Made by a program: the position numbers and the translations under genes. A DNA stretch of 30,000 bases, taken from the NCBI GenBank assembly GCA_012295275.1, contig CM022672.1:34456173-34486172 (forward strand), written 5' to 3'. The notes below the pieces were generated by a model, which ran no database searches, was not told the origin of the DNA, and saw nothing but the letters and a program-made list of their open reading frames with translations. The stretch comes from Chrysomallon squamiferum (lineage: Eukaryota > Mollusca > Gastropoda > Neomphalida > Peltospiridae). Positions 20,590 to 29,400 of this stretch are shown piece after piece; position 1 is the first letter of the stretch, and the number at the start of each line of letters is the position of its first letter.

Positions 20590-22587
20590 TACATACATGT
20601 AAAAAGAAACAAAATTACCCATTTCTGTTAATAATCAGTTTTATCAGTCAAGTTGCTCTTGAATAAATTATAAATTTAACAAAAAATTAAATAATTTTAA
20701 AAATATTTACCTCACAGACCATCCATTTTTTTAATAATGCAAAAATATCAACTATAATAAAAAAGCAATAATAATAATAATAACAACAGTATTATTAGTA
20801 GTAATTTATTAAATATTTTTACAGGTATAAAATTAATTTTCTCTTTGTCCCCAGATGTAAACAAGATCAACATGACTTCAAGGACGTTTGCCCAGGAGCT
20901 GATGGACAACATATTTCAAATGTACACGGAGAAACGACACACGGACATTGAGGTCAAGGTCAAGGACACGACCTTCGACTGCCACAAGATAATACTGGCC
21001 GCAATGTCTCCGTACTTTGACGCCATGTTCTACTCCGGCATGACGGAGTGTACCAACAACATGGTGTCCCTGAAAAACATCGCCCCGAGCATTTTCGAAA
21101 GCATCGTCCTCTTTCTGTACACCGGCAAGTGCCGCATCAACACGGACAACGTCGAGGACCTGCTGAAGGTGTCGGCCATGTTTCAGATCAGGGTGCTCAC
21201 GGAGCAGTGCGAGGCGTTCATGGTGGACAAGGTGGACACCGAGAACTGCGTCGCGATGTGGAAGATGGCGACGATGCATCGCTGCAAGCTGCTGGAAGAG
21301 AAGTCGTTCCGGTTCATCCTCAGCAACTTCCAGGACGTCACCGAGACAGAAAACTTCAACAGTCTGGACAAGGACGAGCTCATGCTGATCATCTCTCACG
21401 ACGATCTTGACGTAGCCAACGAGGAGGTCGTCTGCGACGCTGTGTTTTCGTGGTACCGCTCCGATGACGTAGCGAGGACGTCGGACTTCGAAGACCTTTT
21501 CGAGTACCTTCGACTGCCTCTCGTCAGCTCCGAGTACCTCATGAACAACGTGGGCTCCCAGGCGGTGGTCGACAGCAGCAAGAAGTGCCAGGAGGTGTTC
21601 AAAGAAGCGGTCAGTTACCACATGCTCCCCGCCAGGCGTCACGAGATCGTGTCTCCGCGGGTTACGTACAGGAAACACGCAGCTTATGAGGAGGTTCTTG
21701 TTGTGCTGGGTGGCTACTCTCAGTCAGGCGACAAAGTCGTCGACGTTCTCGGGTACAGCTTCCGCTCGGAGAAATGGTTCATTCTGTCCCCGCTCATCTA
21801 CAAGCTCGGCCGGGAGTACGCGTGCAGCGTGTACGGAAACTACATCTACGTCTCGGGCGGTTCACAAAGACTTCAGAGCCTCGTTCGGTTCTCCGCGGAA
21901 TATAACGAGTGGCACAAATGCGCTTCGTTAGTTCAAGGTCGACGGAGACACGCGATGGTCGCCGTGGGCGAGTCTCTCTTCGTGATTGGCGGTTACGACG
22001 ACAAAACGAGCGACGAACAACGGAGGACGCTGTCGGACATCGAGGAGTACCAAATCAGCACGGACTGCTGGCACGCCGTCGGGACGTTGGTGAAGGCGGT
22101 GCGGTCCATGTCGGCTGCGGTCACTAAAGAGAAAATATTAGTATTCGGCGGACTTCTCAGCAACGAACACGAAACTGCGGTAATACAGGCTTACGACATA
22201 CGCACGCAGACGTGTACGATTGTAGGCGACCTTCCCGTCTGCTGCAAACTCACGAAAACAGTGACCTTTGACAAACGAATATTTATCTTCTGCACAGACG
22301 GGACTGTGATTGAAGGTAATTCCGAGTTAAGTTTTAAAGTTTTTACGAAAATTCCCAATTTCACACGAAGACGATTTGGACTGATCACTCAAGGGAAGCT
22401 GGTTTTAATTCTCGGAGGAGAATCCGGAGAAAAAGTCCTACGCGACATTTTCATGTTTAGTCCCGAAAACAAGAACGTCACCGAGCAAAGCAAATTGCAA
22501 ATGGCGCCCGCGCGTGCCAACTTCGGCTGCGCAAAGATAATCATGAAAAAGAAAAATCTGAACACAGAATGGGTGGAAGATACGTGA
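18961..22587 (+). CDS. BTB-BACK-Kelch protein (KLHL24/KLHL6/KLHL35-like), two coding exons
   Basis: Join 18961-18994 and 20855-22587: 1767 nt, 588 aa plus TGA. Exon 1 encodes MGKTELHQDSY, with an in-frame TAA six bases before the ATG. The G/AT split codon gives Asp12, then VNKINMTSR. If exon 1 were unused, ATG 20872 would give 571 aa. The BTB domain spans about 34-140 (HTDIEVKV, CHKIILAAMSPYFDAMF), BACK about 145-250, and the Kelch propeller about 290-575. Glycine doublets sit at 296-297, 346-347, 390-391, 443-444 and 532-533; the fifth blade has IFIFCTDG instead. YHML ... SPR before blade one and EYA ... VSGG ... GRRRH resemble KLHL24/6/35. Family members are typically Cullin-3 E3 ligase substrate adaptors. 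The exact orthologue is uncertain. Confidence 0.92.
19070..19105. repeat. (TG)n microsatellite
   Basis: About 18 TG units. The region stays TG-rich with TATG interruptions to about 19410. Confidence 0.88.
19516..19561. repeat. (CA)n microsatellite
   Basis: About 23 CA units, complementary to the TG tract about 410 bp upstream in the same intron. Confidence 0.9.
19840..20170. repeat. AAT, GAT and GAG trinucleotide repeats
   Basis: AAT units (19841-19870) run into GAT units (19870-19899). More AAT units lie at 20047-20120 and GAGGAGGAG at 20131-20143. Confidence 0.85.
20290..20600. repeat. Degenerate CA/CATA-rich region in Kelch intron 1
   Basis: Interrupted CACACAT and ATACATA units end in about 16 CA units (20554-20585). 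Overlapping open frames on both strands (His/Thr or Cys/Val-rich) are repeat artefacts. Confidence 0.8.
20855..22587 (+). CDS. Kelch gene coding exon 2 (BTB, BACK and all Kelch repeats)
   Basis: A single 1733-nt exon encodes the rest of the protein from Asp12 on. GC, especially at third positions, is high to about 22130, then drops in the last ~450 bp. Long open frames in other frames and antisense (for example 20878-21678 minus) are shadows of this codon bias. Confidence 0.94.
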
Positions 22588-22725
22588 AGAACATGTGAAA
22601 TCAAAAGATTATTTTTTTTTTCTTTAAAATTATATCAAAATTATACTAATATAGTGTAAAAACTAGTCAGTTTACACCAATGTATAACACTGAAATATTT
22701 CGACGTTTTATCGATAAAGGGTAAT

Positions 22726-22729
<4 letters not shown>
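22588..22729 (+). other. Kelch gene 3' UTR start
   Basis: Unique AT-rich sequence after the TGA; no AATAAA here. Confidence 0.5.
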
Positions 22730-22758
<29 letters not shown>

Positions 22759-22880
22759 TGTTGTTGTTGTTGCTGTTATTATTTTTATTATTTGTTATTA
22801 TTATTATTATTTGTTGTTATTAATATTATTATTTGTTGTTGCTGTTATTATTTTTATTATTTTTTTTTATTATTATTTTT

Positions 22881-22913
<33 letters not shown>

Positions 22914-22914
22914 G
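22730..22914. repeat. (ATT)n/(GTT)n/(TTTA)n compound repeat
   Basis: ATT units alternate with TTG blocks in a roughly repeated pattern (ATTATTTGTTGTT occurs several times) and end in ATTT units. Confidence 0.88.
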
Positions 22915-23082
22915 CTGAAGATATATCGTAATATACGTTATGTGATAACAGATTGGACTGTTTGTTCTTTTTATAATCACAGTCTTTTCGCCTTATCTCT
23001 GTTACCAGAAGCATATCGGAAGTAAGATGTCTTTTGCATTTTGAATGTTGATTTGTTATCAGGAACTTTATGCAAATTGTGA

Positions 23083-23131
<49 letters not shown>

Positions 23132-24283
23132 TTCATGTTAAAAATATATTAGTGTTTCAAGATATATTAATAGTATTTCAATACATAAACTTGGGTTTCT
23201 TCTTCTTCTTATATGATTTATAAACACTGCTAACAAAATTAAATTTCCATATATATATTTTTTTTTAAATTAGAAAACAGAATGACAGTGGTTCATAGCC
23301 TACGGTTTTAGTAAAATAACCGATGAACTATTTGTTTGTGCTTATTTTGTGTTCATCATCTACAAGTTTTGTGAAATGAATGCTTATTACAACATTCGTT
23401 TTTTAATTAATATTTAATTACTTTATTTACTTACTTATTTTAATATTTTCAATTTGTAATTGCCTACATGAGATGCTATTAATAGGCTTAAATATAGTCC
23501 CAATATTTTGTTTTAATCCAACATACATTTTTTTTTTTTTTTTTTTTTTTTTTAATCGTATTACGGTCTATGTTGTATTTTTCCAATTTAAAAAAAATTA
23601 TATATCTCTTTTAAAATTTTAAAACAATTTCCACTTTTTTGATATTCATTTACTCACAGTACTTCACAAATTCAGTCAAGAAACGAAAACAAATTATTGT
23701 TATACAAATATATCTGAAATTCAAACGTATACATTTTTCCTGTTTTTGTGTGTCAAACACGTATTTAAACTGAAAACACTGACAACAGCGACAGAAATTA
23801 ATCTACAGGAAAAAACATGCGTGTGGGAAAAACGAATCAAAATCAGTTTATATATGTTCCTTTTTCTTTTTTCCTTGTTTTTGCAGTAGACTGAGTTTGG
23901 TTGGTTTTTACCGCACAGGTATTTTTTCCTGTGAATTAACTTCTGCCTCTATTATTAGCGTTTACAGTTTGAATATGAGGTTGAAACAGAAAATTATGAA
24001 ACCTTTGTTCACGAAACTGCGAATTTTATCAATTGTTTAATCAAGAATTATAATGTTAATAATTAAAAATAATTTTAAAAAATACTCTTACCGGAAATGC
24101 AGCTACTTGAAGTAAGTCATTCGATGTGTTATGAATCCCCCCACTTCAGTGTGCCTAATACGAATATATACTTGAAAATATTAAAATTAATAAATTAATA
24201 AATTTTATAGATAAATATAATTTGTGAATAAAATTTCATCTGATTTTATAAAATCAGAATATATATAATTTCAGTTTGGGAAG
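22915..24283. other. AT-rich 3' flank of Kelch gene, no gene seen
   Basis: Contains an ATT microsatellite (23084-23131), a 26-T run (23528-23553) and otherwise unique sequence. No exon or SINE body could be recognised. Confidence 0.4.
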
Positions 24284-24348
24284 ATTTGATTTGATATACG
24301 AGCTAGGTCACGGAACGAATTAAACTCGTAAGTCAAGGTACCACTGTA
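24284..24348 (-). mobile_element. Terminal inverted repeat of a mariner/Tc1-like non-autonomous element
   Basis: Read on the minus strand it starts TA then CAGTGGTACCTTGACTTACG, followed by AGTTTAATTCGTTCCGTGAC and CTAGCTCGTA. From memory this is the form of mariner-type MITE ends in animal genomes, with TA as the target duplication. The element would extend to lower coordinates. I did not find its other end, so it may be a truncated relic. Confidence 0.5.
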
Positions 24349-24660
24349 TATATTATTTTAGTTCGAGCTGACGTGATTTTCTTGCCGAGATTTAGTTGTT
24401 GCTTGTCGTCTGGTGAAATGTATTACAGTGTCGAGTACTTTTCAGCGGGCTTCCGTGTCAAATGTCAAAATGTATTATTAACCTTGACCGCTGTACAGTG
24501 CCTTTTATATTATTAAAATGTGTATGTGCCTTATTTTTATTTAATTTTTTAAAAATGTCCACGCTTTTATTTCTTTCTATGGCTTTGTCACAATAAGGAC
24601 TGATTGACGACTGACGTAATCAAGTCTTTTTTTTTTTTTTTTTTTTTTTTTTTATTAAAT
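24349..24660. other. Unique, less AT-rich sequence with poly(T)
   Basis: 24360-24500 is more GC-balanced, with TTCGAGCTGACGTG and TGTCGAGTAC; function not recognised. A 27-T run lies at 24627-24653. Confidence 0.35.
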
Positions 24661-24676
24661 ATATATTCCACGTTTT

Positions 24677-24702
24677 AATAAAATGAATAAAAAAATGTAC
24701 GT
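24677..24702 (+). terminator. Candidate poly(A) site for the Kelch gene
   Basis: AATAAA at 24677 and 24686, then a GT-rich GTTTGTTTGTTATT. It is 2.1 kb past the stop. Other AATAAA hexamers (about 24188-24202, 24228) lack a GT-rich follower, but chance matches are frequent here. Confidence 0.3.
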
Positions 24703-25249
24703 TTGTTTGTTATTATTGAGCTTCATATTTGAGTTTGTGGTTATTGCTGTCGCGGTCAAAGTTGTTATCATTTATGTACATTATGATTAGAAGTGACTTT
24801 GTGATAAAGTCTCATTAATCCTTAGCTCTATAAGCAGCAAATTTACTTTTTATTTGTTTATTTTTTAAATTTTATTTATTTTTTTATTATTTATTTATGT
24901 TGAATGATGATAGAAAAGAAAACATTCGACTGTATATATTACTTTCGGTTACCGTAGCAAATAATAATTACAACAATAACAATAACAACAGCTATAATAA
25001 TAATAATAATAAACAAACAAGTAAATAAATATTTTATTTTACGTTTTGGGGGCTGGTTGTAACGGCAAATAAGAAAATGGAAGCGCACGAGGTCAGTTAT
25101 TTTCAACTGATTATATTTCAGATATATTTGTAATGTTTAAAATGTTTGTTTATCTTATTACCTGCAATTGTTTAAGCTGAATGGATAAGATACGAGAATT
25201 GATTTATTTTATTCTTTTATTTTCATTTTTTTTTTTTGTATTTATTTAT

Positions 25250-25250
<1 letters not shown>
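24703..25250. other. Intergenic sequence, no gene seen
   Basis: AT-rich; short ATTT, AAT and CAA repeats at 24845-25020. A GC-balanced patch near 25045-25095 shows no exon signal. Confidence 0.4.
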
Positions 25251-25330
<80 letters not shown>

Positions 25331-25331
25331 T
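25251..25331. repeat. (AAT)n followed by (ATT)n, self-complementary
   Basis: About 17 AAT units switch directly to about 9 ATT units near 25304, giving an inverted repeat with almost no spacer. Confidence 0.9.
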
Positions 25332-25423
25332 ACTTAGGAAATTTGGGTCTTATTCTTCATGTTAGGGGTCTTCAAAATGACCCCTAAATTCATGAATATT
25401 TAAAGGCACTAGAAAATGGCGTT

Positions 25424-25474
25424 CGTATTTGTTTATTGGCTTTAAAAAAGTGTCATTTGTATTTGTTTATTGGC
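25424..25474 (+). repeat. 34-bp direct repeat of GTATTTGTTTATTGGC
   Basis: GTATTTGTTTATTGGC occurs at 25425-25440 and 25459-25474. Each copy contains a forkhead-like TGTTTAT and an inverted CCAAT box. Confidence 0.7.
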
Positions 25475-25741
25475 GCTAACAAGTTTGCTTGACAAATTGA
25501 TGCCTGCAGACGATACAAATAACAGACGGATTTCAGGCTATATTGCCTGAAGTTATCGATATTTATATATTTATTATTTTGTTTTTCAAATTAAAATATG
25601 CCTACCCATTTTAACATTTTAGTCTTATAAGGATATATAGCATATACAGAAACATTCATACATACATACATACATACACCCACACACATTCACAATAATG
25701 CATGTAGTGATATTTTATATCAGGTAATTAAGCTGCTCAAA

Positions 25742-25752
25742 TAATAATAATG

Positions 25753-25796
<44 letters not shown>
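25742..25796. repeat. (AAT)n microsatellite
   Basis: About 17 AAT units with one TGATAAT interruption. A short CATA repeat lies at 25657-25678. Confidence 0.9.
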
Positions 25797-25797
<1 letters not shown>

Positions 25798-26068
25798 GAA
25801 AAAAGAAATGCAAAGAAGAAAGGAATCATATTAAAGTTCAGTAAACATACGTGATTGTGTCTCGAGGCTTTCCGGTTTACCGATCAATAAATCGTAAATT
25901 TGCATAAAAAACTGTTTCACATCCTGCAGTATTTTCTCTTTTATTATTACATTTCACAATATATTTTTGTTATCAGCCAAATATAATATAAAGAAGGAAA
26001 CAATAAAAAATGTATTTCATGAAATAACTTAAAACTTTTTAATATATGCTTCGATCGTCTGCGTAATG
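25797..26068. other. Intergenic sequence, nothing recognised
   Basis: AT-rich unique DNA with no exon, RNA gene or element boundary that I could support. Confidence 0.4.
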
Positions 26069-26308
26069 CAATGCTGGCGAACCTGTTTTCGTGGGTCGCT
26101 CACATTCAAATATCGTTTGACGCACCAAACTCACAATGATTTTGTAATTGCGGATAAAACTTGAATGATAATTACTGAAATTTAAATATAAGATTAATTA
26201 ATTAATTAATTAAAATGCAATCGATTCAGGTTTTAACTGTTATAAATATGAATGGAGAAATAAAAGAAAAGCAATCCTGCCTTTCTGAATTACCGATTTA
26301 TTTGTGAC

Positions 26309-26309
<1 letters not shown>

Positions 26310-26361
<52 letters not shown>
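26310..26361. repeat. (AAT)n microsatellite
   Basis: About 17 AAT units. It lies inside the possible hAT-like remnant described in the findings. Confidence 0.9.
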
Positions 26362-26621
26362 ATTTTATTTTCGGTTCCAAATCAAACGCATCACCAATTC
26401 CTCCATCAAAAGACTGATGCTGTAAAAAGGCTAAACGTCTTTCATTGTCCGTCAAGTGCCCGGTTGCTGACCCCGATGCAGATCATGGAATTGGATTAAG
26501 ATGAAATAACGATTAAGAAAGCATTAAAAATAAAAAATAAAATAAAAATCAGTCTATTGACATTTTAGATCAAATATTATGGCGATGTGGAAAACTAAAA
26601 ATAATTTGTAACTGCACTGAT

Positions 26622-26653
26622 CACACACACACACACGCGCGCGCGCGCGCGCC
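26622..26653. repeat. (AC)n(GC)n alternating purine-pyrimidine tract
   Basis: About seven AC units switch to about eight CG units, 32 bp in all. This CG-dense tract stands out in very AT-rich surroundings. Confidence 0.9.
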
Positions 26654-26769
26654 TATATTGCTTCTAACCATTGACGTAAAATAAAAACTACTGGGCTCAA
26701 TGTTATTTTATTGATGATAACGACGATGATAATTATTTATTTATTTAATTGATTTTTAAGTTTAGCATG

Positions 26770-26773
<4 letters not shown>

Positions 26774-26826
<53 letters not shown>

Positions 26827-26855
26827 GTTATTGTTGTTGTTGTGGTTGTTGTTGT
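26774..26855. repeat. (ATT)n(GTT)n microsatellite
   Basis: About 17 ATT units pass into GTT units with a GTGGTT interruption. Confidence 0.9.
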
Positions 26856-26869
26856 TACTATTATTATTA

Positions 26870-27690
26870 ATTCTATAATTATAATAACAACCAAATATTA
26901 ATTATATTAAATATAAATATAAATAAATAAACAATCATACAAAAACATTTTCGACGATAAAAAAACTTATTCAGTCATGCAATTTATAAAATGACGCAAA
27001 ATTTAATCATAATTATTTATTCAGCGTCATACGAAATTAGCTTTAGCACAAGTTCAGTTACACATCTGTCGATCAATTTAATATTCACAGAGTTGTCTCG
27101 CTTTGATGAATTTATAAATGGCAAATGTAAAGGATTTTATCACATTATCATAAACATTAAACATATCATGATGCTACATAGCTGCGATAAATTAGTGTGG
27201 CAGTATTATTCTTTGAGAATAATTGTTTTCGAAGCATACTGTTTTAGTATATGCTAATACTACACTAAGAGAGACTGTGCTTATGTCAAAAAAACGTATT
27301 AATTTACAAAACCAGTAAACTCTTAAGTAATGTTTGTAAAATTTAATTCTCGTCCTCCGTATCATCCTGTTCTAACTATATGAATTAACGAAAGTTGCGT
27401 TAAATAAATAAATAAATAAAATGTTCTTACTTCAGATTATTTAAAATTCCCGTATGAATTTTTTTTTTTTTTTTTTTTTAATTACGAAGTTTATTTATTT
27501 ACTGAAATAAAATAAATAAGTAAAGGAGTTTTAATATAATTCAGAATTTATTTTATTTTTCAGTTTTTATCTTTGTTAATTATTAAGAAAGATTTTTTTA
27601 CTGTCAATAAATAAATAAATAATAATAATAATAAATTATTTTCTTATTTATTACACTAATTTAATTTTTATGCGAAGTGGTTTACATACT
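26870..27690. other. AT-rich intergenic sequence, no gene seen
   Basis: The open frame at 26991-27257 has no recognisable domain. A 21-T run (27459-27479) and AAAT repeats (27400-27420, 27605-27632) are present. Confidence 0.35.
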
Positions 27691-27699
27691 CTTCCGATG

Positions 27700-27955
27700 G
27701 TTTTGGGGGTTGCGCCCTTGCCGGAAGATAGCATTTGTTAGCCACGATTTTGGATTCAACGCGCGATTATACATCGTTATTTCTAATAAACACAAAATCC
27801 AATACTTTTAACATTAAACCGGCAGAGTTATTTTCACCGGAACTAACTATTTTGTAGTCTCGATAGCAATTATGTTTCTTTTCCGATGTGTATTGCGAAG
27901 TAAACGAACGGGTCTATTCTGGAGGGGGATATCCCATCGAGCATGCGCAGTTGTT
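27700..27955. promoter_or_regulatory. Promoter-like island with ETS- and NRF1-type motifs
   Basis: More GC- and CpG-containing than its surroundings. GCCGGAAGAT (27720-27729) and CACCGGAACT (27835-27844) are ETS-like. CGAGCATGCGCA (27938-27949) matches 11 of 12 positions of the NRF1 consensus. ETS plus NRF1 is a common signature of animal housekeeping promoters. Direction is not fixed, but the plus-strand open frames just downstream favour rightward transcription. Confidence 0.4.
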
Positions 27956-28119
27956 ACCTACACGTCAATATAAATGACTTACCAAAACACGTTGGTTTGA
28001 GATCGTGTTTAATAAGTTATGTTTCATCTAATTTATTACGTATACCGATGACTGTGATGGAAAATGACAGAAAAGTTCATATTCGTTATTCTATTAGTGA
28101 TGACTATCACATTTCAAGG
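27943..28119 (+). CDS. Possible first coding exon of an unrecognised gene
   Basis: An open frame starts at 27943, with later in-frame ATGs at 28048 and 28057 that may be better placed behind a promoter. It reads SDDYHISR before a possible donor (AAGG/GTAAAT at 28120). It sits directly after the promoter-like island. No domain or relative was recognised and no second exon was found to the right, so this is speculative. Confidence 0.2.
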
Positions 28120-28144
28120 GTAAATACTTCTAGATTTACTTGAA

Positions 28145-29290
28145 AATATTTTCTTTATAATTATTTTTCCTTTTTATTCAATTTGAATCAATGAAAGCCG
28201 ATACCATGTTGCATGTAAACGAGTATTTAGAACACTGAAACCATGCATATATTTTGTTGATCCGTCATAAACAGTTTTAATGATAATTATGAAAATGTTT
28301 AGCATTAATGGGTCAGGATTAACTGATTCTTATTATAACAAACGTAACAGAAATTCCACTTCGAGAGACCAGACTTTTAGTCTCGTTAAAAGTGCACCAT
28401 GCATGACTGACTCAACCAGTAAAACCAGTTGTAAAAAAACTTGTGTCTGGTTCCGACTGAAATACTGCACTTTTATGCTAATAACATAGACATGGCAACA
28501 CGTTCTTTCTACTGCAAAAACGACAGTTTCTTTCTCACACATAATAGTAATTAGAATGATGTTAAAAATAAAAATTAGAGAAAGAAGATGACGGATGTTT
28601 AGAAAGGATGGGCCGTGATTGTGTTCAAAAATGACTGTCGTCAAAGTACATAATCAGTACATAACCATTTCATGCATTTTTGTTATTATTATTAATAACT
28701 AAATTTTTGTAAATATATATCACAATATATTTGTACCTGTTGAATTAATGACACAATTTTTAGAATCATTTACTTTTTACTATATTTGTCTTTTTATAAT
28801 ATAGCTATCACAGTATCCTTACTTTTTTTTCATATATACTATTTTTGCTTCCATGACATGTACACATTTGTACAAAACTAAACTGTATAGCTGCAGAGAA
28901 TACATTTAACAGTAGCAAAGTTATGTGGCTAAGAAAAAATGTTTGTATTTATGACTTAAACATGTATTTGTATTAACCATAATGAGCTGAAAAAATATAA
29001 ACTGGAATAGTTTGCATGCTCCCACTCTCTGTGGCTTTAAGATGGTACTGCATATCTGTACTGCAGAATTTCCTATTGGAAACCAGTTATCACCAGTTTA
29101 TTTCAGAAACAATATATTCTTTATTTAGTAAATTATGATAAAAATCATCAGACTCAAAATGGCATTTATTTTGTTATTAAGTGTGAGATTGTGTAACAAA
29201 CTTTATGGCATTAATCTGAAAAAGGAAATCCATTTCCATAATTCTGCATAATTGTATTTTAAAATGAATGTTTTTTGTTATTAATTAAAT
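28145..29290. other. Unique AT-rich sequence, no supported gene
   Basis: Fewer microsatellites than elsewhere. Two overlapping open frames on opposite strands (28280-28489 plus, 28333-28644 minus) show no recognisable motif and no clear splice context. Confidence 0.4.
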
Positions 29291-29299
29291 ATGTATGTA

Positions 29300-29336
<37 letters not shown>

Positions 29337-29400
29337 CCACAAACCTCTTATGCATACCACTGTCTGTCTGTCTGTCTGTCTAGATTAGATAGATAGATAA
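29291..29400. repeat. (TG)n(TA)n and (CTGT)n/(TAGA)n microsatellites
   Basis: TGTG units (29299-29318) switch to TA units (to 29336). A second cluster, CTGT ×5 then TAGATAGA, follows at 29361-29399. Confidence 0.88.

Larger units (their letters stand above)
18995..20854 (+). other. Kelch gene intron 1
   Basis: GTGAGT ... TCTCTTTGTCCCCAG, 1.86 kb, filled with simple repeats listed separately. A second AG (TTTTTACAG at 20824) lies 30 bp upstream of the chosen acceptor. Confidence 0.7.

Noticed and set aside
20878-21678. Long minus-strand open frame (266 aa) opposite the Kelch gene
   Set aside because: It is produced by the GC-rich codon use of the BTB-BACK exon. It is His/Val/Arg-rich, lacks domain motifs, and its plus-strand partner is clearly the real gene.
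21048-22127. Plus-strand overlapping open frames at 21048-21410, 21686-21931 and 21909-22127
   Set aside because: Frame shadows inside the Kelch exon; no recognisable motif and no independent start.
24612-24619. CRE-like TGACGTAA site
   Set aside because: A single eight-base match with no nearby promoter evidence.
26240-26455. Minus-strand peptide LTDNERRLAFLQHQS ... GDAFDLEP as a gene exon
   Set aside because: It looks non-random, but it runs into an AAT repeat, has no good splice sites, and I could not match it to a family. Kept only as part of the possible hAT-like remnant.
27349-27379. Minus-strand acidic tail DDTEDEN followed by a stop, after an AG acceptor-like site
   Set aside because: It resembles the end of some acidic-tailed proteins, but only about ten codons are visible and no upstream exon was found to the right.
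28333-28644. Minus-strand 103-aa open frame
   Set aside because: Hydrophobic patches but no recognisable domain, no promoter or splice context, and an opposite-strand open frame of similar quality.
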